From Prevotella sp. (GTDB lineage Bacteria; Bacteroidota; Bacteroidia; Bacteroidales; Bacteroidaceae), in assembly GCA_016286995.1 (NCBI GenBank), contig JAEEVA010000015.1:1-62932 (forward strand): DNA of 62,932 bases, written 5' to 3'. The notes beneath the pieces are model-generated. The model saw only the letters and a program-made list of their open reading frames with translations. It was not told the origin of the DNA and did not search any database. Below, in pieces: positions 1 to 7,706 of this stretch. The translations under genes and the position numbers were made by a program. Position 1 is the first letter of the stretch. Each line of letters begins with the position of its first letter.

Positions 1-2976
1 AAGAACTTCCTGCCCGGCGGTGAAACCATGGATGCCCTCGGCGCACTGGGCGACTATCAGTATTTCGACGAGCAGTTCCAGGCCTGCATGGATGCCGTGA
101 ACACGGCTGAGCCTGCCGACGACGACTTCTTCGACGACATACCCCGCTGGCCGTCAGCCTTCGTGGGCATCAAGGGCTACCTCAGTGGCATCGGCTACTA
201 CGACCGCGAGAACGGTAAGTTTGAATTCACCTTCCTCGACGGCGGCATCGTCTTCGAGGCTTCGGCAGCCGCACAGGCCAACCTCAGCTTCGGCATCGGC
301 TCGTTCGGCATGTCGATTGATGCAAAGATGGCCATGACTTTGGGGCTTGTCAACACCGCAGCTGAGATGGGCGACGTGTCGGCCGCTTCGACGAAGATAG
401 ATTTCGTGTTCGACTATCAGGCTCACCTGAAGGTGTGTGCATGGGCCTACGCCGGCATCGACCTCTGGATAGCCAAGGCTGTGGCTGGTGTACGTGGCGG
501 TGCCTGCTTCGACCTGCACCACCGTGCCTACGTCTCAAAGGGTCTGGCTGGCATGAAGACCACCCTGCAGGCTAAGATGGAAGCTTTCGCCGAGGCACGC
601 TTCCTGTTCTGGTCGGTCAAGAAGACGTGGCCTATCTTCGACGTCTACAAGGAATACCTGGTACCCAACAAACCATCGAACCCCTTCCATCCTGCCAACC
701 CCGAGCCGATGTTCACGATGACCCGTCAGAACGTGACGAAGAGTTACAAGAAGCTGCGCCGGAAGGCATTGCGGGCATTAGACGGCACGACCATTATCAG
801 CGGCGTGAACGGCATGGCGCAGCCCAATTATCTCTTGGGAGGCGAGTCGCTGCTGTTCAATAACCTGAATACGCCTAAAGAATACAATGACGACCGCATA
901 CAGATGTACAGCAATGGCGACAAGGAAGATGTCACGAAGTATGGTGTAGACGGTGCGCAGTATGACTTCAGCGTGGCCAAAGGCGGCACGACCGAAGTAT
1001 TGGCCTACGAGCAGATAAAGACAGAAATTGACAAGAACGAGTTGGAGGCCATGAACGAGAATGACCAGATTAAGACCATCAGCGAACTAACTGATATCTG
1101 CGTGTCGGTTCGTAAAAATGGCGGTAGCTGGAGCAATCAGGAAACCATCGGCACCATCCCCACCATGGGTTGTGTCTCTCCCGCCGTGGCCGTACAGAAT
1201 GACGGCAAGGCCGCTGTCATCTGGCAGCAGGGTGTGGCCAAGTTCAACGGACAGAATCAGTGCGACGAGGACGGCAAACCGACAGGTGAACGCTACATCG
1301 ACGGCAGCCTGATGCTCTGCCGCTATGACGGCAGCAGTTGGAGCGAGCCCATTGAGATTAAGCGCATACACAGCCGCAGCGTGCCTGCCGACTATCAGGT
1401 GAGCATGAAGGAGGACAGCGTCCTCGTGATGATGACCCTGCAGCAGGATGTGGAGAATGATGAGAAGCAGGCCTCAGTGGTCTACGTCAGCATATCGCCC
1501 GACGACAAGGTACGTGAGCGCTTTACCTTAGTGGAGGGCGTCAAGCCACAGATGATCCATGTGAACGGTGCTAACCTCGTGGGCTACATCAAGTCGAGCG
1601 AGAACGGCCGCGACATCGTGCTGAGCACGGTGAACATGAAGGGCGAGCCCACGGGTAAGCTCTCCGGAGAGCTGGATATGAACAAGCGTACGGTGAGCGA
1701 CTTCAAACTCGTGGCCGATGACGAGGCTACCGACTTAGAGGACGTAGGACTGCTGTGGAGTCAGAGCGACCAGGAGTCGATAGACAATGGCGATGAAACG
1801 ACGACGGTACTGATGAAGAACCGCGTGTATGCCTCGAAGCTGTGCAGCCAAGACAAGATGCTCTACTTCTCGACACCCGTCGAGGTGGCAACTATGCCCG
1901 ACAACGTAACCCTGGCTTCGATGGATGGCCATTTGAACGGTCTCGACATGAAGGTGGCCTACTGCGTGACCAACGAGCAGGACGGTGGTGCCGTGATGGA
2001 GAACAACGTGGCCTTCACCAACGCCATCGACCACAAGGCGAGCTACAACGCCTACGCGGTGAACAGCGCGGAGCAGGTGCCCGTTACCATCACCGTGGCC
2101 AACAACGGCTATGAGCCTATCAATAGCATCGACGTGACGATGGGTGGCGAGACGACCACCTACGAGGTGCTGGTAATGCCGCAGGAGAAGACCAACCTGA
2201 CGGTCAACTATTCTGTGGACGACAGCTTCAACGGCACCATCGACTATGACGTGACGGCCAACTTCACTCCCGGCAACAGCAACTCGCTGAAGATGCGCCG
2301 TGCTTCTGCCGCCCGTCCGCACCGCATCAGTCAGAATGGCTCGCAGACGAACGTCCGTCAGGTAGACATCGCCCTGAAGATGCTGAGCAAGAAGACTGAT
2401 GCCGATGGCAAGACGACCATCGTGGCCGAGGTGAACAATGCCTCGCTGCTGCCTTTAGCCGACGACATGTCCGTCAAGGTGGGCCTCTATGACACGCCGA
2501 TACTTGACGAGAACTCCGTCTGCAGCGCCTTTGTGACCGTCAACGCCGACGACCTCTACGATGCAACTGCCGAACAGAAGAACAAGGTGAAGATTGTCAG
2601 CCTGACCGTCAACCAGCCGGAAATCGACCAGAGACTCTTCCTGCGCACCACGCCGATGCAGGGCACTAAGGTACTCACCGATGTCCGTCCCGCAAACAAT
2701 GTGCTGCCGGTGAAACTCGCGGGTCAGTATCTGTTAGGCGACGCCAATGGCGACGGCAATGTAACCATCACCGATGCCGTGGCTGTGGTGAACTACATCT
2801 TAGGCAATCCGTCGAGCAACTTCAAGTTCAAGGCGGCCAACGTCAATCGTGACAGCGGCATCTCCATCACCGACGCCGTAGGTATCGTGAACATCATCCT
2901 GAACAAGTCCAACTCTGCTCCTGCTATGGATGCACCTGCTGCCGTTGAGACCGATGGTGTAGTAGAACCGGAATAA
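1..2976 (+). CDS. Large secreted dockerin-tailed protein, 3' part
   Basis: The reading frame is open from base 1, so the gene starts upstream of the window; the first ATG at 28 is internal. The 982 residues after it end in a type I dockerin-like pair of calcium-loop repeats (about residues 904-960; GDANGDGNVTITDA and NVNRDSGISITDA) and a short acidic tail. The middle is rich in Asp, Thr and Val and looks like repeated beta-sandwich or propeller modules; I do not recognise a catalytic family. In Bacteroidales such dockerin pairs usually end large exported proteins and need not imply a cellulosome. A strong terminator follows at 3001. Confidence 0.8.
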   Translation, partial: KNFLPGGETMDALGALGDYQYFDEQFQACMDAVNTAEPADDDFFDDIPRWPSAFVGIKGYLSGIGYYDRENGKFEFTFLDGGIVFEASAAAQANLSFGIGSFGMSIDAKMAMTLGLVNTAAEMGDVSAASTKIDFVFDYQAHLKVCAWAYAGIDLWIAKAVAGVRGGACFDLHHRAYVSKGLAGMKTTLQAKMEAFAEARFLFWSVKKTWPIFDVYKEYLVPNKPSNPFHPANPEPMFTMTRQNVTKSYKKLRRKALRALDGTTIISGVNGMAQPNYLLGGESLLFNNLNTPKEYNDDRIQMYSNGDKEDVTKYGVDGAQYDFSVAKGGTTEVLAYEQIKTEIDKNELEAMNENDQIKTISELTDICVSVRKNGGSWSNQETIGTIPTMGCVSPAVAVQNDGKAAVIWQQGVAKFNGQNQCDEDGKPTGERYIDGSLMLCRYDGSSWSEPIEIKRIHSRSVPADYQVSMKEDSVLVMMTLQQDVENDEKQASVVYVSISPDDKVRERFTLVEGVKPQMIHVNGANLVGYIKSSENGRDIVLSTVNMKGEPTGKLSGELDMNKRTVSDFKLVADDEATDLEDVGLLWSQSDQESIDNGDETTTVLMKNRVYASKLCSQDKMLYFSTPVEVATMPDNVTLASMDGHLNGLDMKVAYCVTNEQDGGAVMENNVAFTNAIDHKASYNAYAVNSAEQVPVTITVANNGYEPINSIDVTMGGETTTYEVLVMPQEKTNLTVNYSVDDSFNGTIDYDVTANFTPGNSNSLKMRRASAARPHRISQNGSQTNVRQVDIALKMLSKKTDADGKTTIVAEVNNASLLPLADDMSVKVGLYDTPILDENSVCSAFVTVNADDLYDATAEQKNKVKIVSLTVNQPEIDQRLFLRTTPMQGTKVLTDVRPANNVLPVKLAGQYLLGDANGDGNVTITDAVAVVNYILGNPSSNFKFKAANVNRDSGISITDAVGIVNIILNKSNSAPAMDAPAAVETDGVVEPE

Positions 2977-3000
2977 AGTTGTTACACTCCAAAGGGAAAG

Positions 3001-3026
3001 GCAGGGATGAAAAATCCCTGCTTTTT
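3001..3026 (+). terminator. Rho-independent terminator
   Basis: GCAGGGAT (3001-3008) pairs with ATCCCTGC (3014-3021) across a GAAAA loop and is followed by TTTTTCTTT. It ends the dockerin gene. Confidence 0.85.
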
Positions 3027-3051
3027 CTTTGGTAAATATAGATTTTTTTGC

Positions 3052-3060
3052 TATCTTTGC
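3052..3060 (+). promoter_or_regulatory. Promoter -7 box of the Fic gene
   Basis: TATCTTTGC matches the Bacteroidetes -7 consensus TAnnTTTG. It lies 18 bp before the Fic start codon, so the leader is very short. Confidence 0.7.
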
Positions 3061-3078
3061 ACGTAGAAAGCGTGCAAG

Positions 3079-4278
3079 ATGGACGAGAAAGAGCTATATA
3101 TCAACTTCGATGAGTATATCCGTCAGGGTGAACCAGAGAAACGCGAGCGTGCTGAAGCATGGCGCGTGGCTATTGGTTTGCAGGCTGTGGATGGGCTGAA
3201 GACGTCTGAATATCTGCAGGAGACAGCACGCAGGAATATCGAGGGAGAGATTACCATTGATGAGGCGCGTGAACTGGTGAAGCAATATTATGTCAAGAAG
3301 ACAGCTCACGACAAAGGTGACGAAGACAAGGAAGAGGCAGACCGCGTGTCGAGTAACATCTCGAAACTCTTGCAAACGGATGCCTTTACCTATAGTGTAG
3401 CTGGGCTTGCTGCTATTCATCGTGCTATCTTTGAGGGGGTTTTTAAGCATGCCGGGCGATTCCGCGATTATGACATCTCAAAGAAAGAATGGGTGTTGCG
3501 AGGTGACTCTGTGCTCTATGGCCGTTGGCAGGATTTGCGTATGGCTATTGAATACGATTTGGAACAAGAGCGACAGTTTGACTATACACCATTGAACAAA
3601 GTTCAGATGGTAGATCACTTGGCAAAGTTCATAGCAGGCCTGTGGCAGATTCATCCTTTTGGCGAGGGTAACACCCGAACTACTGCCATCTTTGCCATTA
3701 AGTACCTACGCTCGCAGGGATTCAGCGTGAACAACGACCTGTTTGAGCGCCACTCATGGTATTTCCGCAATGCGCTGGTACGTGCCAATTATCGAAACCT
3801 GAAAAAGGGTATCAACTATGAACCGCTATTCCTGGTGAAATTCTTCCGTAATCTGTTGCTGGGCGAAAACAACACGCTAAAGAACAGATATATGATGATT
3901 GACGGGCCTGAAGAATGGAAAATGCCTGAAAGCGAACAAGTACCCCGACAAGTACCCGAACAAGTACCCGAACAAGTACCCGAACAAGTTCAGGACAAAT
4001 TGCATACAGATAATTCCTTGATTATAGAGCTCGTAAAAGTGATTGGTAATGAAGAACTTTCTGTTACTCAATTAATGAAGGAAACAGGCTTAAAGCACAG
4101 GCCTAACTTTATAGAATATCATCTGAACCCCGCTCTGTCAGGGGGCTACGTCCGTCTGCTTTATCCTGACAAACCCCGCCATCCCCACCAGAAATATTTA
4201 CTGACCGTAAAAGGAATGATGTTATATAAAGAACTGAGCAAATCGAAAGGAGGTAAAATCACGGAGACAGGCTTTTGA
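3079..4278 (+). CDS. Fic family protein with winged-helix C-terminus
   Basis: 399 residues. The Fic core holds the signature HPFGEGNTRT (His192 onward), matching HPFx(D/E)GNxR, so AMP- or other nucleotidyl-transfer to a hydroxyl side chain is expected. The N-terminus (about residues 35-75) resembles the VbhA-type antitoxin/inhibitory segment often fused to Fic. After the core, about residues 286-303 are a QVPE repeat linker, followed by a winged-helix-like region that may bind DNA. It has its own promoter and no separate partner gene, so it is probably self-inhibited or acts as a regulator. The target cannot be told from sequence. Confidence 0.9.
   Translation: MDEKELYINFDEYIRQGEPEKRERAEAWRVAIGLQAVDGLKTSEYLQETARRNIEGEITIDEARELVKQYYVKKTAHDKGDEDKEEADRVSSNISKLLQTDAFTYSVAGLAAIHRAIFEGVFKHAGRFRDYDISKKEWVLRGDSVLYGRWQDLRMAIEYDLEQERQFDYTPLNKVQMVDHLAKFIAGLWQIHPFGEGNTRTTAIFAIKYLRSQGFSVNNDLFERHSWYFRNALVRANYRNLKKGINYEPLFLVKFFRNLLLGENNTLKNRYMMIDGPEEWKMPESEQVPRQVPEQVPEQVPEQVQDKLHTDNSLIIELVKVIGNEELSVTQLMKETGLKHRPNFIEYHLNPALSGGYVRLLYPDKPRHPHQKYLLTVKGMMLYKELSKSKGGKITETGF
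3937..3984 (+). repeat. 12-bp tandem repeat encoding QVPE
   Basis: Four in-frame copies of CAAGTACCCGAA (first copy imperfect) followed by a degenerate fifth. They encode the linker between the Fic core and the C-terminal winged helix. Perfect identity of neighbouring copies makes length change by slippage plausible. Confidence 0.85.
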
Positions 4279-4308
4279 TTGCGGTCGTTTACCCTATCAA
4301 AAGCCTGT
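4267..4308. terminator. Hairpin at the Fic stop codon
   Basis: A perfect 13-bp stem: ACAGGCTTTTGAT (4267-4279) with ATCAAAAGCCTGT (4296-4308). The TGA stop lies in the left arm. No U-run follows, so termination is uncertain; it may protect the 3' end. Confidence 0.5.
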
Positions 4309-4360
4309 ACCCATGATTTAGTCCCCATGATTTCATGATTCTTTTGACGTCAAACGACAC

Positions 4361-4423
4361 ACCAAATTCACTGAAATTGGATACCAAATTAACTGAAATT
4401 GGTCACCAAATTCACTGAATTTG
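4361..4423. repeat. Three 22-bp tandem repeats
   Basis: ACCAAATTCACTGAAATTGG recurs at 4361, 4383 and 4405 with an exact 22-bp period and few changes. Each copy is an imperfect dyad. It lies between the Fic gene and the promoter of the next gene, so it may be an operator array or an intergenic repeat. Confidence 0.7.
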
Positions 4424-4488
4424 AATAATAGCTCTTTAGCCCCGACACTTTATTTCCTCTTTTCTTTGGTCGTTTCAGATATTGTTCG

Positions 4489-4497
4489 TATCTTTGC
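4489..4497 (+). promoter_or_regulatory. Promoter -7 box
   Basis: TATCTTTGC, 21 bp before the start at 4519; a TTGG about 20 bp upstream could serve as the -33 element. Confidence 0.6.
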
Positions 4498-4518
4498 AAA
4501 AACAATAATCAGAATAAG

Positions 4519-4944
4519 ATGAAGAAGAAACTGTTCTCAACAATTATGATGCTTGCAATGATGGTTGCAGCATTTGGATTATCCGCATATGGTGGTGATG
4601 AAGTTAATAAAGATAATTCATCGTTCTTGGTTGGTACATGGTCTATAACGTCTGACCAAGGACAGGGTGGTGACGCAGGTAATGGAGAACCTGAATATGT
4701 CCGATTCAAATCAAATGGAACATATATCAATGTGCAGTTTGATGATGGTCTCTATATCACCAAAGGCACATGGAAGGTAACGAACAATAAACTTATAATG
4801 AAAGAGACTGAGGGAAATTTGAAGGAAACTTATACTTATACCATTCTCAATCATTCTCAATCAACATTGACCCTCGAAATGTGGGGAACAACGGTAAACC
4901 TTACGAAAGTTCATGATTCGACAATTGACAAGTACCTAAAATAG
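4519..4944 (+). CDS. Lipocalin-like secreted protein
   Basis: 141 residues with an N-terminal signal peptide and a lipocalin-like beta-barrel pattern starting at FLVGTWSI and running through alternating KSNGTY and KGTWKVTNNKL strands. Bacteroidetes relatives are outer-surface lipoproteins of unknown ligand. Here the expected lipobox LSACGG reads LSAYGG (Tyr codon TAT where TGT would give Cys), so lipidation should fail. It may be released into the periplasm or be decaying. It has its own promoter. Confidence 0.75.
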   Translation: MKKKLFSTIMMLAMMVAAFGLSAYGGDEVNKDNSSFLVGTWSITSDQGQGGDAGNGEPEYVRFKSNGTYINVQFDDGLYITKGTWKVTNNKLIMKETEGNLKETYTYTILNHSQSTLTLEMWGTTVNLTKVHDSTIDKYLK

Positions 4945-4976
4945 AAGTTATAAGAAGATTTATGTTCACTTATTCG

Positions 4977-4984
4977 TACCTTTG
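4977..4984 (+). promoter_or_regulatory. Promoter -7 box
   Basis: TACCTTTG, 27 bp before the start of the CsgG-like gene. Confidence 0.55.
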
Positions 4985-5011
4985 TAGGCAGAAAATATAA
5001 AGACTAAGAAT

Positions 5012-5863
5012 ATGAAAGAAAGACTATTGAGCTTGATCGGGGTGCTGTTGATGGGGCTGCCGATAATGGCGCAAGATGCAAATGCGCTACAGAATGTGAG
5101 TGTCGGTGAACTGAACTACACCGTGAAGGAACAGGAGAAGACAGATTTGGGTACGGTGGTCGATGCGGTGCTCGACGTGTTGTCAGAACAGACGACGACG
5201 GAACAGCCGGGCTATGCCGACGCCGTGCGAGCAAATGTCATTGCCGCGCTGGGAAACGTTCGCCGTTTCGCGGTGACCGACATGCGTGAGGTGGCTCCGA
5301 GCGACGAAACGAACATCATTCTAGACGGTACGGTAAACTACATCTCGACGACGCGTGAGCTCCGTACGAATTCGGACAAAAAGAAGGAGCCCCAGTTTTA
5401 TGCACAGATTAACGTGACGCTGAACGTGAAGGACGCCAAGACGGGAACGGTCATCAACGGTCAGACATTCGACGTGAACCGCACCAGCTGGTCGTGGTTC
5501 AACAGCACCGATACAGCCATCAAGGACGCGTTGGAGGGACTGAGCGACAAGGTGACGAAGTTCTATAATGCCGCCTATCCGTACACGGCGCACATTCTGG
5601 AGCGCGGCACAGAGAAGAAGGACAAGCAGAAAGAGCTGTACATCGACCTTGGTGCCCAGCACGGACTGCAGGAGGGTACCCATTTCAACGTCTATGTCAT
5701 CGGTACCATCGGCGGCAAGGAGACGCGCAAGCAGATTGGCCGCCTGAGGGTGAAGGATATCGAGGGCGACGAGGTGAGCCTGTGTAAGGTAACCTCCGGC
5801 GGCAAGGACATCAAGGCCGCACTGGATGCCGACCAACAGCTGTTGGTCGTTTCGACAGACTAA
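5012..5863 (+). CDS. CsgG/FlgT-like exported protein
   Basis: 283 residues with a signal peptide ending near PIMAQ. Residues 30-190 follow a CsgG/LpoB-like pattern (variable-strand alpha/beta domain with AVTDMREV and NIILDGTVNYI). The C-terminal 80 residues resemble the FlgT C-terminal small beta domain (LYIDLGAQHGLQEGTHFNVY). No lipobox Cys is seen. Such proteins in Bacteroidetes sit in the periplasm or outer membrane; the role is unknown. It is monocistronic and followed by a long hairpin. Confidence 0.65.
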   Translation: MKERLLSLIGVLLMGLPIMAQDANALQNVSVGELNYTVKEQEKTDLGTVVDAVLDVLSEQTTTEQPGYADAVRANVIAALGNVRRFAVTDMREVAPSDETNIILDGTVNYISTTRELRTNSDKKKEPQFYAQINVTLNVKDAKTGTVINGQTFDVNRTSWSWFNSTDTAIKDALEGLSDKVTKFYNAAYPYTAHILERGTEKKDKQKELYIDLGAQHGLQEGTHFNVYVIGTIGGKETRKQIGRLRVKDIEGDEVSLCKVTSGGKDIKAALDADQQLLVVSTD

Positions 5864-5882
5864 ATCACTGGGGACAAAAAAA

Positions 5883-5924
5883 CACGGGGACAGGTTGCTT
5901 GATTCTGGCCAACCTGTCCCCGTG
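5883..5924. terminator. Long hairpin downstream of the CsgG-like gene
   Basis: CACGGGGACAGGTTG (5883-5897) pairs perfectly with 5910-5924 across 12 nt. A run of A just upstream makes it a good minus-strand terminator; plus-strand U content is weaker. It may be a REP-like element, since the stem carries a GGGGACA motif also present just before it. Confidence 0.7.
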
Positions 5925-6034
5925 ATTTATTGATTTGTCTCACTCCCATTCAGTTTTTTGTGTTAAAAACTTGGGAGACGCTATTATACTTATTTCTAAG
6001 AGTTTAACTATTTTATCCATACTCTAAATTTTTT

Positions 6035-6059
6035 AGGTGGTGTCAAAAAGTGGTGTCAA
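6035..6059 (+). repeat. Left attachment site (attL)
   Basis: 25-bp direct repeat identical to 19967-19991. It contains GTGGTGTCAA twice at a 13-bp period. The bases outside differ between the two copies, which defines the repeat ends. Confidence 0.8.
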
Positions 6060-6153
6060 TCTCAACTATTCTGTTTAAATGTTCACCAACTCTGCTGCAA
6101 AGATACAAATAATAATCCATACTAACAAGAACTGCCCCATTTTTTTATATACT

Positions 6154-6187
6154 TGGGACAGTTCTTTGGGACACTTACTTCGGGACA
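6154..6187 (-). promoter_or_regulatory. TGTCCCA sites, left end cluster
   Basis: TGGGACA at 6154-6160 and 6167-6173 and CGGGACA at 6181-6187, that is TGTCCCA on the minus strand at 13-14 bp steps. They lie about 95 bp inside attL, as arm-type integrase or accessory-factor sites would. Confidence 0.55.
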
Positions 6188-7270
6188 TCAAACCTTTGGA
6201 AGTTTCTCCTTTAATCCAAGTTCGTCAATCCACCTACCAACCGTACTTTTACCTACACCTATGATACCACCTATCTTACGTAATGAGGTCTCACCCTTGG
6301 CCACCAACTCAATCAGCATTGCCTTTTTCATGTCTGTGTCCTTCTTCTTGGGAACTTGCAGATGGTCAATTTCATTGCCTCTTCCTTCCTCAACGAATTG
6401 CAAGAAAGCATTTTTCTGCTCAATCGTACAAAGTAAGACATTATTAGCATCATAGGTAAACTTACCTGTCCTTACCTTAATTTGCTTTACATACTTAACT
6501 CCTTCCTCTGTCATGCTTGCACCAATTGCAAAGGCAGCATCGAAGAAATTAATAAGCTTCTTACTTCCTGCAAGGTCATTTTGGTCGATTGGCCTTGTGG
6601 CTTTTCTTTTATTCGTATGTGCAAGCACTAAGATGGAAAGCCCACAACGCTTCTTTAAATCAACAAGTTTCTGCATGAGGTTAGAAGCAGTCTTAGTCGA
6701 ATTGGTTGCATTTGCCAACCATGATATGTTATCAATGATAACCTTTGTGGATTTGTACTTATCCACATCACCCTCAATAGATGCCATGATAATATCTTCC
6801 AATTTGCTCTCCATTATTGGCAGATTATCCGTTGACAATGTGAGGCGGATAAGATTATTGGGGAACTTAAATAGTTTGCCACTCTCCGGGTCTGTATACC
6901 TCATCTGAAATTGTTTCTCGGACTGCTCGAAATCATAGTAGAGCACCCTTTCTTTCTTTGCAATCTCTGTTGCAATCTGAACTGCCAAGACAGACTTACC
7001 AACATTGGTGTCAGCAAAAAGACAACAGACTTCATTTTCAAACCAAAACTCCTTCCATAGTTTTCGTGGGTCAGGTTGTTTCTTCGCTTCTGCGAGAGTA
7101 TCATTTGCTGTTTTAGCTGAGAAAACGCTACCTAATCTTTCTTTCAGATGATACGTTACTGTCGCAGACTTACGTTTAGGCTTCTCGACAACTGCGGTTA
7201 CTGTACTACCCTTAGAGATTGCAAGGGTTTCTGTGGGCTGAGCCAAATTTCTATTAATAATATTTGCCAT
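6188..7270 (-). CDS. RepA-like RecA-fold ATPase with C-terminal HTH
   Basis: 360 residues. A RecA-like core has a Walker A ADTNVGKS (residues 86-93; the first Gly of GxxxxGKS is Ala), a Walker B KVIIDNISW and a LVLAHTNKR sensor-like segment, as in AAA_25/RepA-type plasmid helicase-loader proteins. The last 45 residues (RKIGGIIGVGKSTVGRWIDEL) form a helix-turn-helix. It probably acts in replication or partition of the element. Its promoter nearly equals that of the integrase and its leader is long and structured. Confidence 0.8.
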   Translation of the reverse strand: MANIINRNLAQPTETLAISKGSTVTAVVEKPKRKSATVTYHLKERLGSVFSAKTANDTLAEAKKQPDPRKLWKEFWFENEVCCLFADTNVGKSVLAVQIATEIAKKERVLYYDFEQSEKQFQMRYTDPESGKLFKFPNNLIRLTLSTDNLPIMESKLEDIIMASIEGDVDKYKSTKVIIDNISWLANATNSTKTASNLMQKLVDLKKRCGLSILVLAHTNKRKATRPIDQNDLAGSKKLINFFDAAFAIGASMTEEGVKYVKQIKVRTGKFTYDANNVLLCTIEQKNAFLQFVEEGRGNEIDHLQVPKKKDTDMKKAMLIELVAKGETSLRKIGGIIGVGKSTVGRWIDELGLKEKLPKV

Positions 7271-7275
7271 GATTT

Positions 7276-7392
7276 TTATAATTTTAAATTTAACTTATAC
7301 TTTTGATTGCAAGTAAATGCTATCACCAAATTCTTCACCTCCTGCTTTTTCTTTTTCCTCTCGGACTTGTCGTATCTCAATTTTATTTTCAT
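7276..7392 (-). CDS. Possible 38-codon leader ORF
   Basis: An ATG at 7392 opens a Lys-rich frame (begins MKIKLRYDKSERKKKKQEV) ending in TAA 5 nt before the ATPase start. The tight spacing suggests translational coupling or a leader peptide. I know no homolog; it could be chance in AT-rich DNA. Confidence 0.3.
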   Translation of the reverse strand: MKIKLRYDKSERKKKKQEVKNLVIAFTCNQKYKLNLKL

Positions 7393-7576
7393 ACGCACTT
7401 TATTAAAGAGACAGAGAACAACCCAACAGAGCTAAACTCTGTCTCATATTAGACATTTATTTATTGATTATCACCCTCGCTTTGTATGTTCTCCTATCTT
7501 CCTCGAACTCGTTAGAAGATTTCAGAACCCGATGGGCTTATGGTTTTCTCTATGGCCACTTGGAAAACCTAACAAA

Positions 7577-7585
7577 GCAAATATA
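7577..7585 (-). promoter_or_regulatory. Promoter of the ATPase gene, twin of the integrase promoter
   Basis: TATATTTGC on the minus strand. The 35 bp from 7577 to 7611 match 32 of 35 bases at 19814-19848 upstream of the integrase, including a poly-T tract upstream of the -7 box. Confidence 0.65.
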
Positions 7586-7706
7586 CAAGAAAAAAAAGAG
7601 AAAAAGAAATCATTATGGCACAATTTGAGCACTTTAACAAACTTTTAACACATTGCCATTCATGCGTACCTTACTAATAATATAAGGAAGAATCAAATCC
7701 AACACA

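Larger units (their letters stand above)
7271..7706 (-). promoter_or_regulatory. Structured leader of the ATPase gene
   Basis: This 436-bp gap holds the minus-strand promoter (7577-7585), a leader of about 300 nt and the small ORF above. GAGACAGAG (7408-7416) can pair perfectly with CTCTGTCTC (7437-7445), while ACAGAG at 7426-7431 competes for the same right arm. The two hairpins exclude each other, as in attenuators. Confidence 0.45.
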
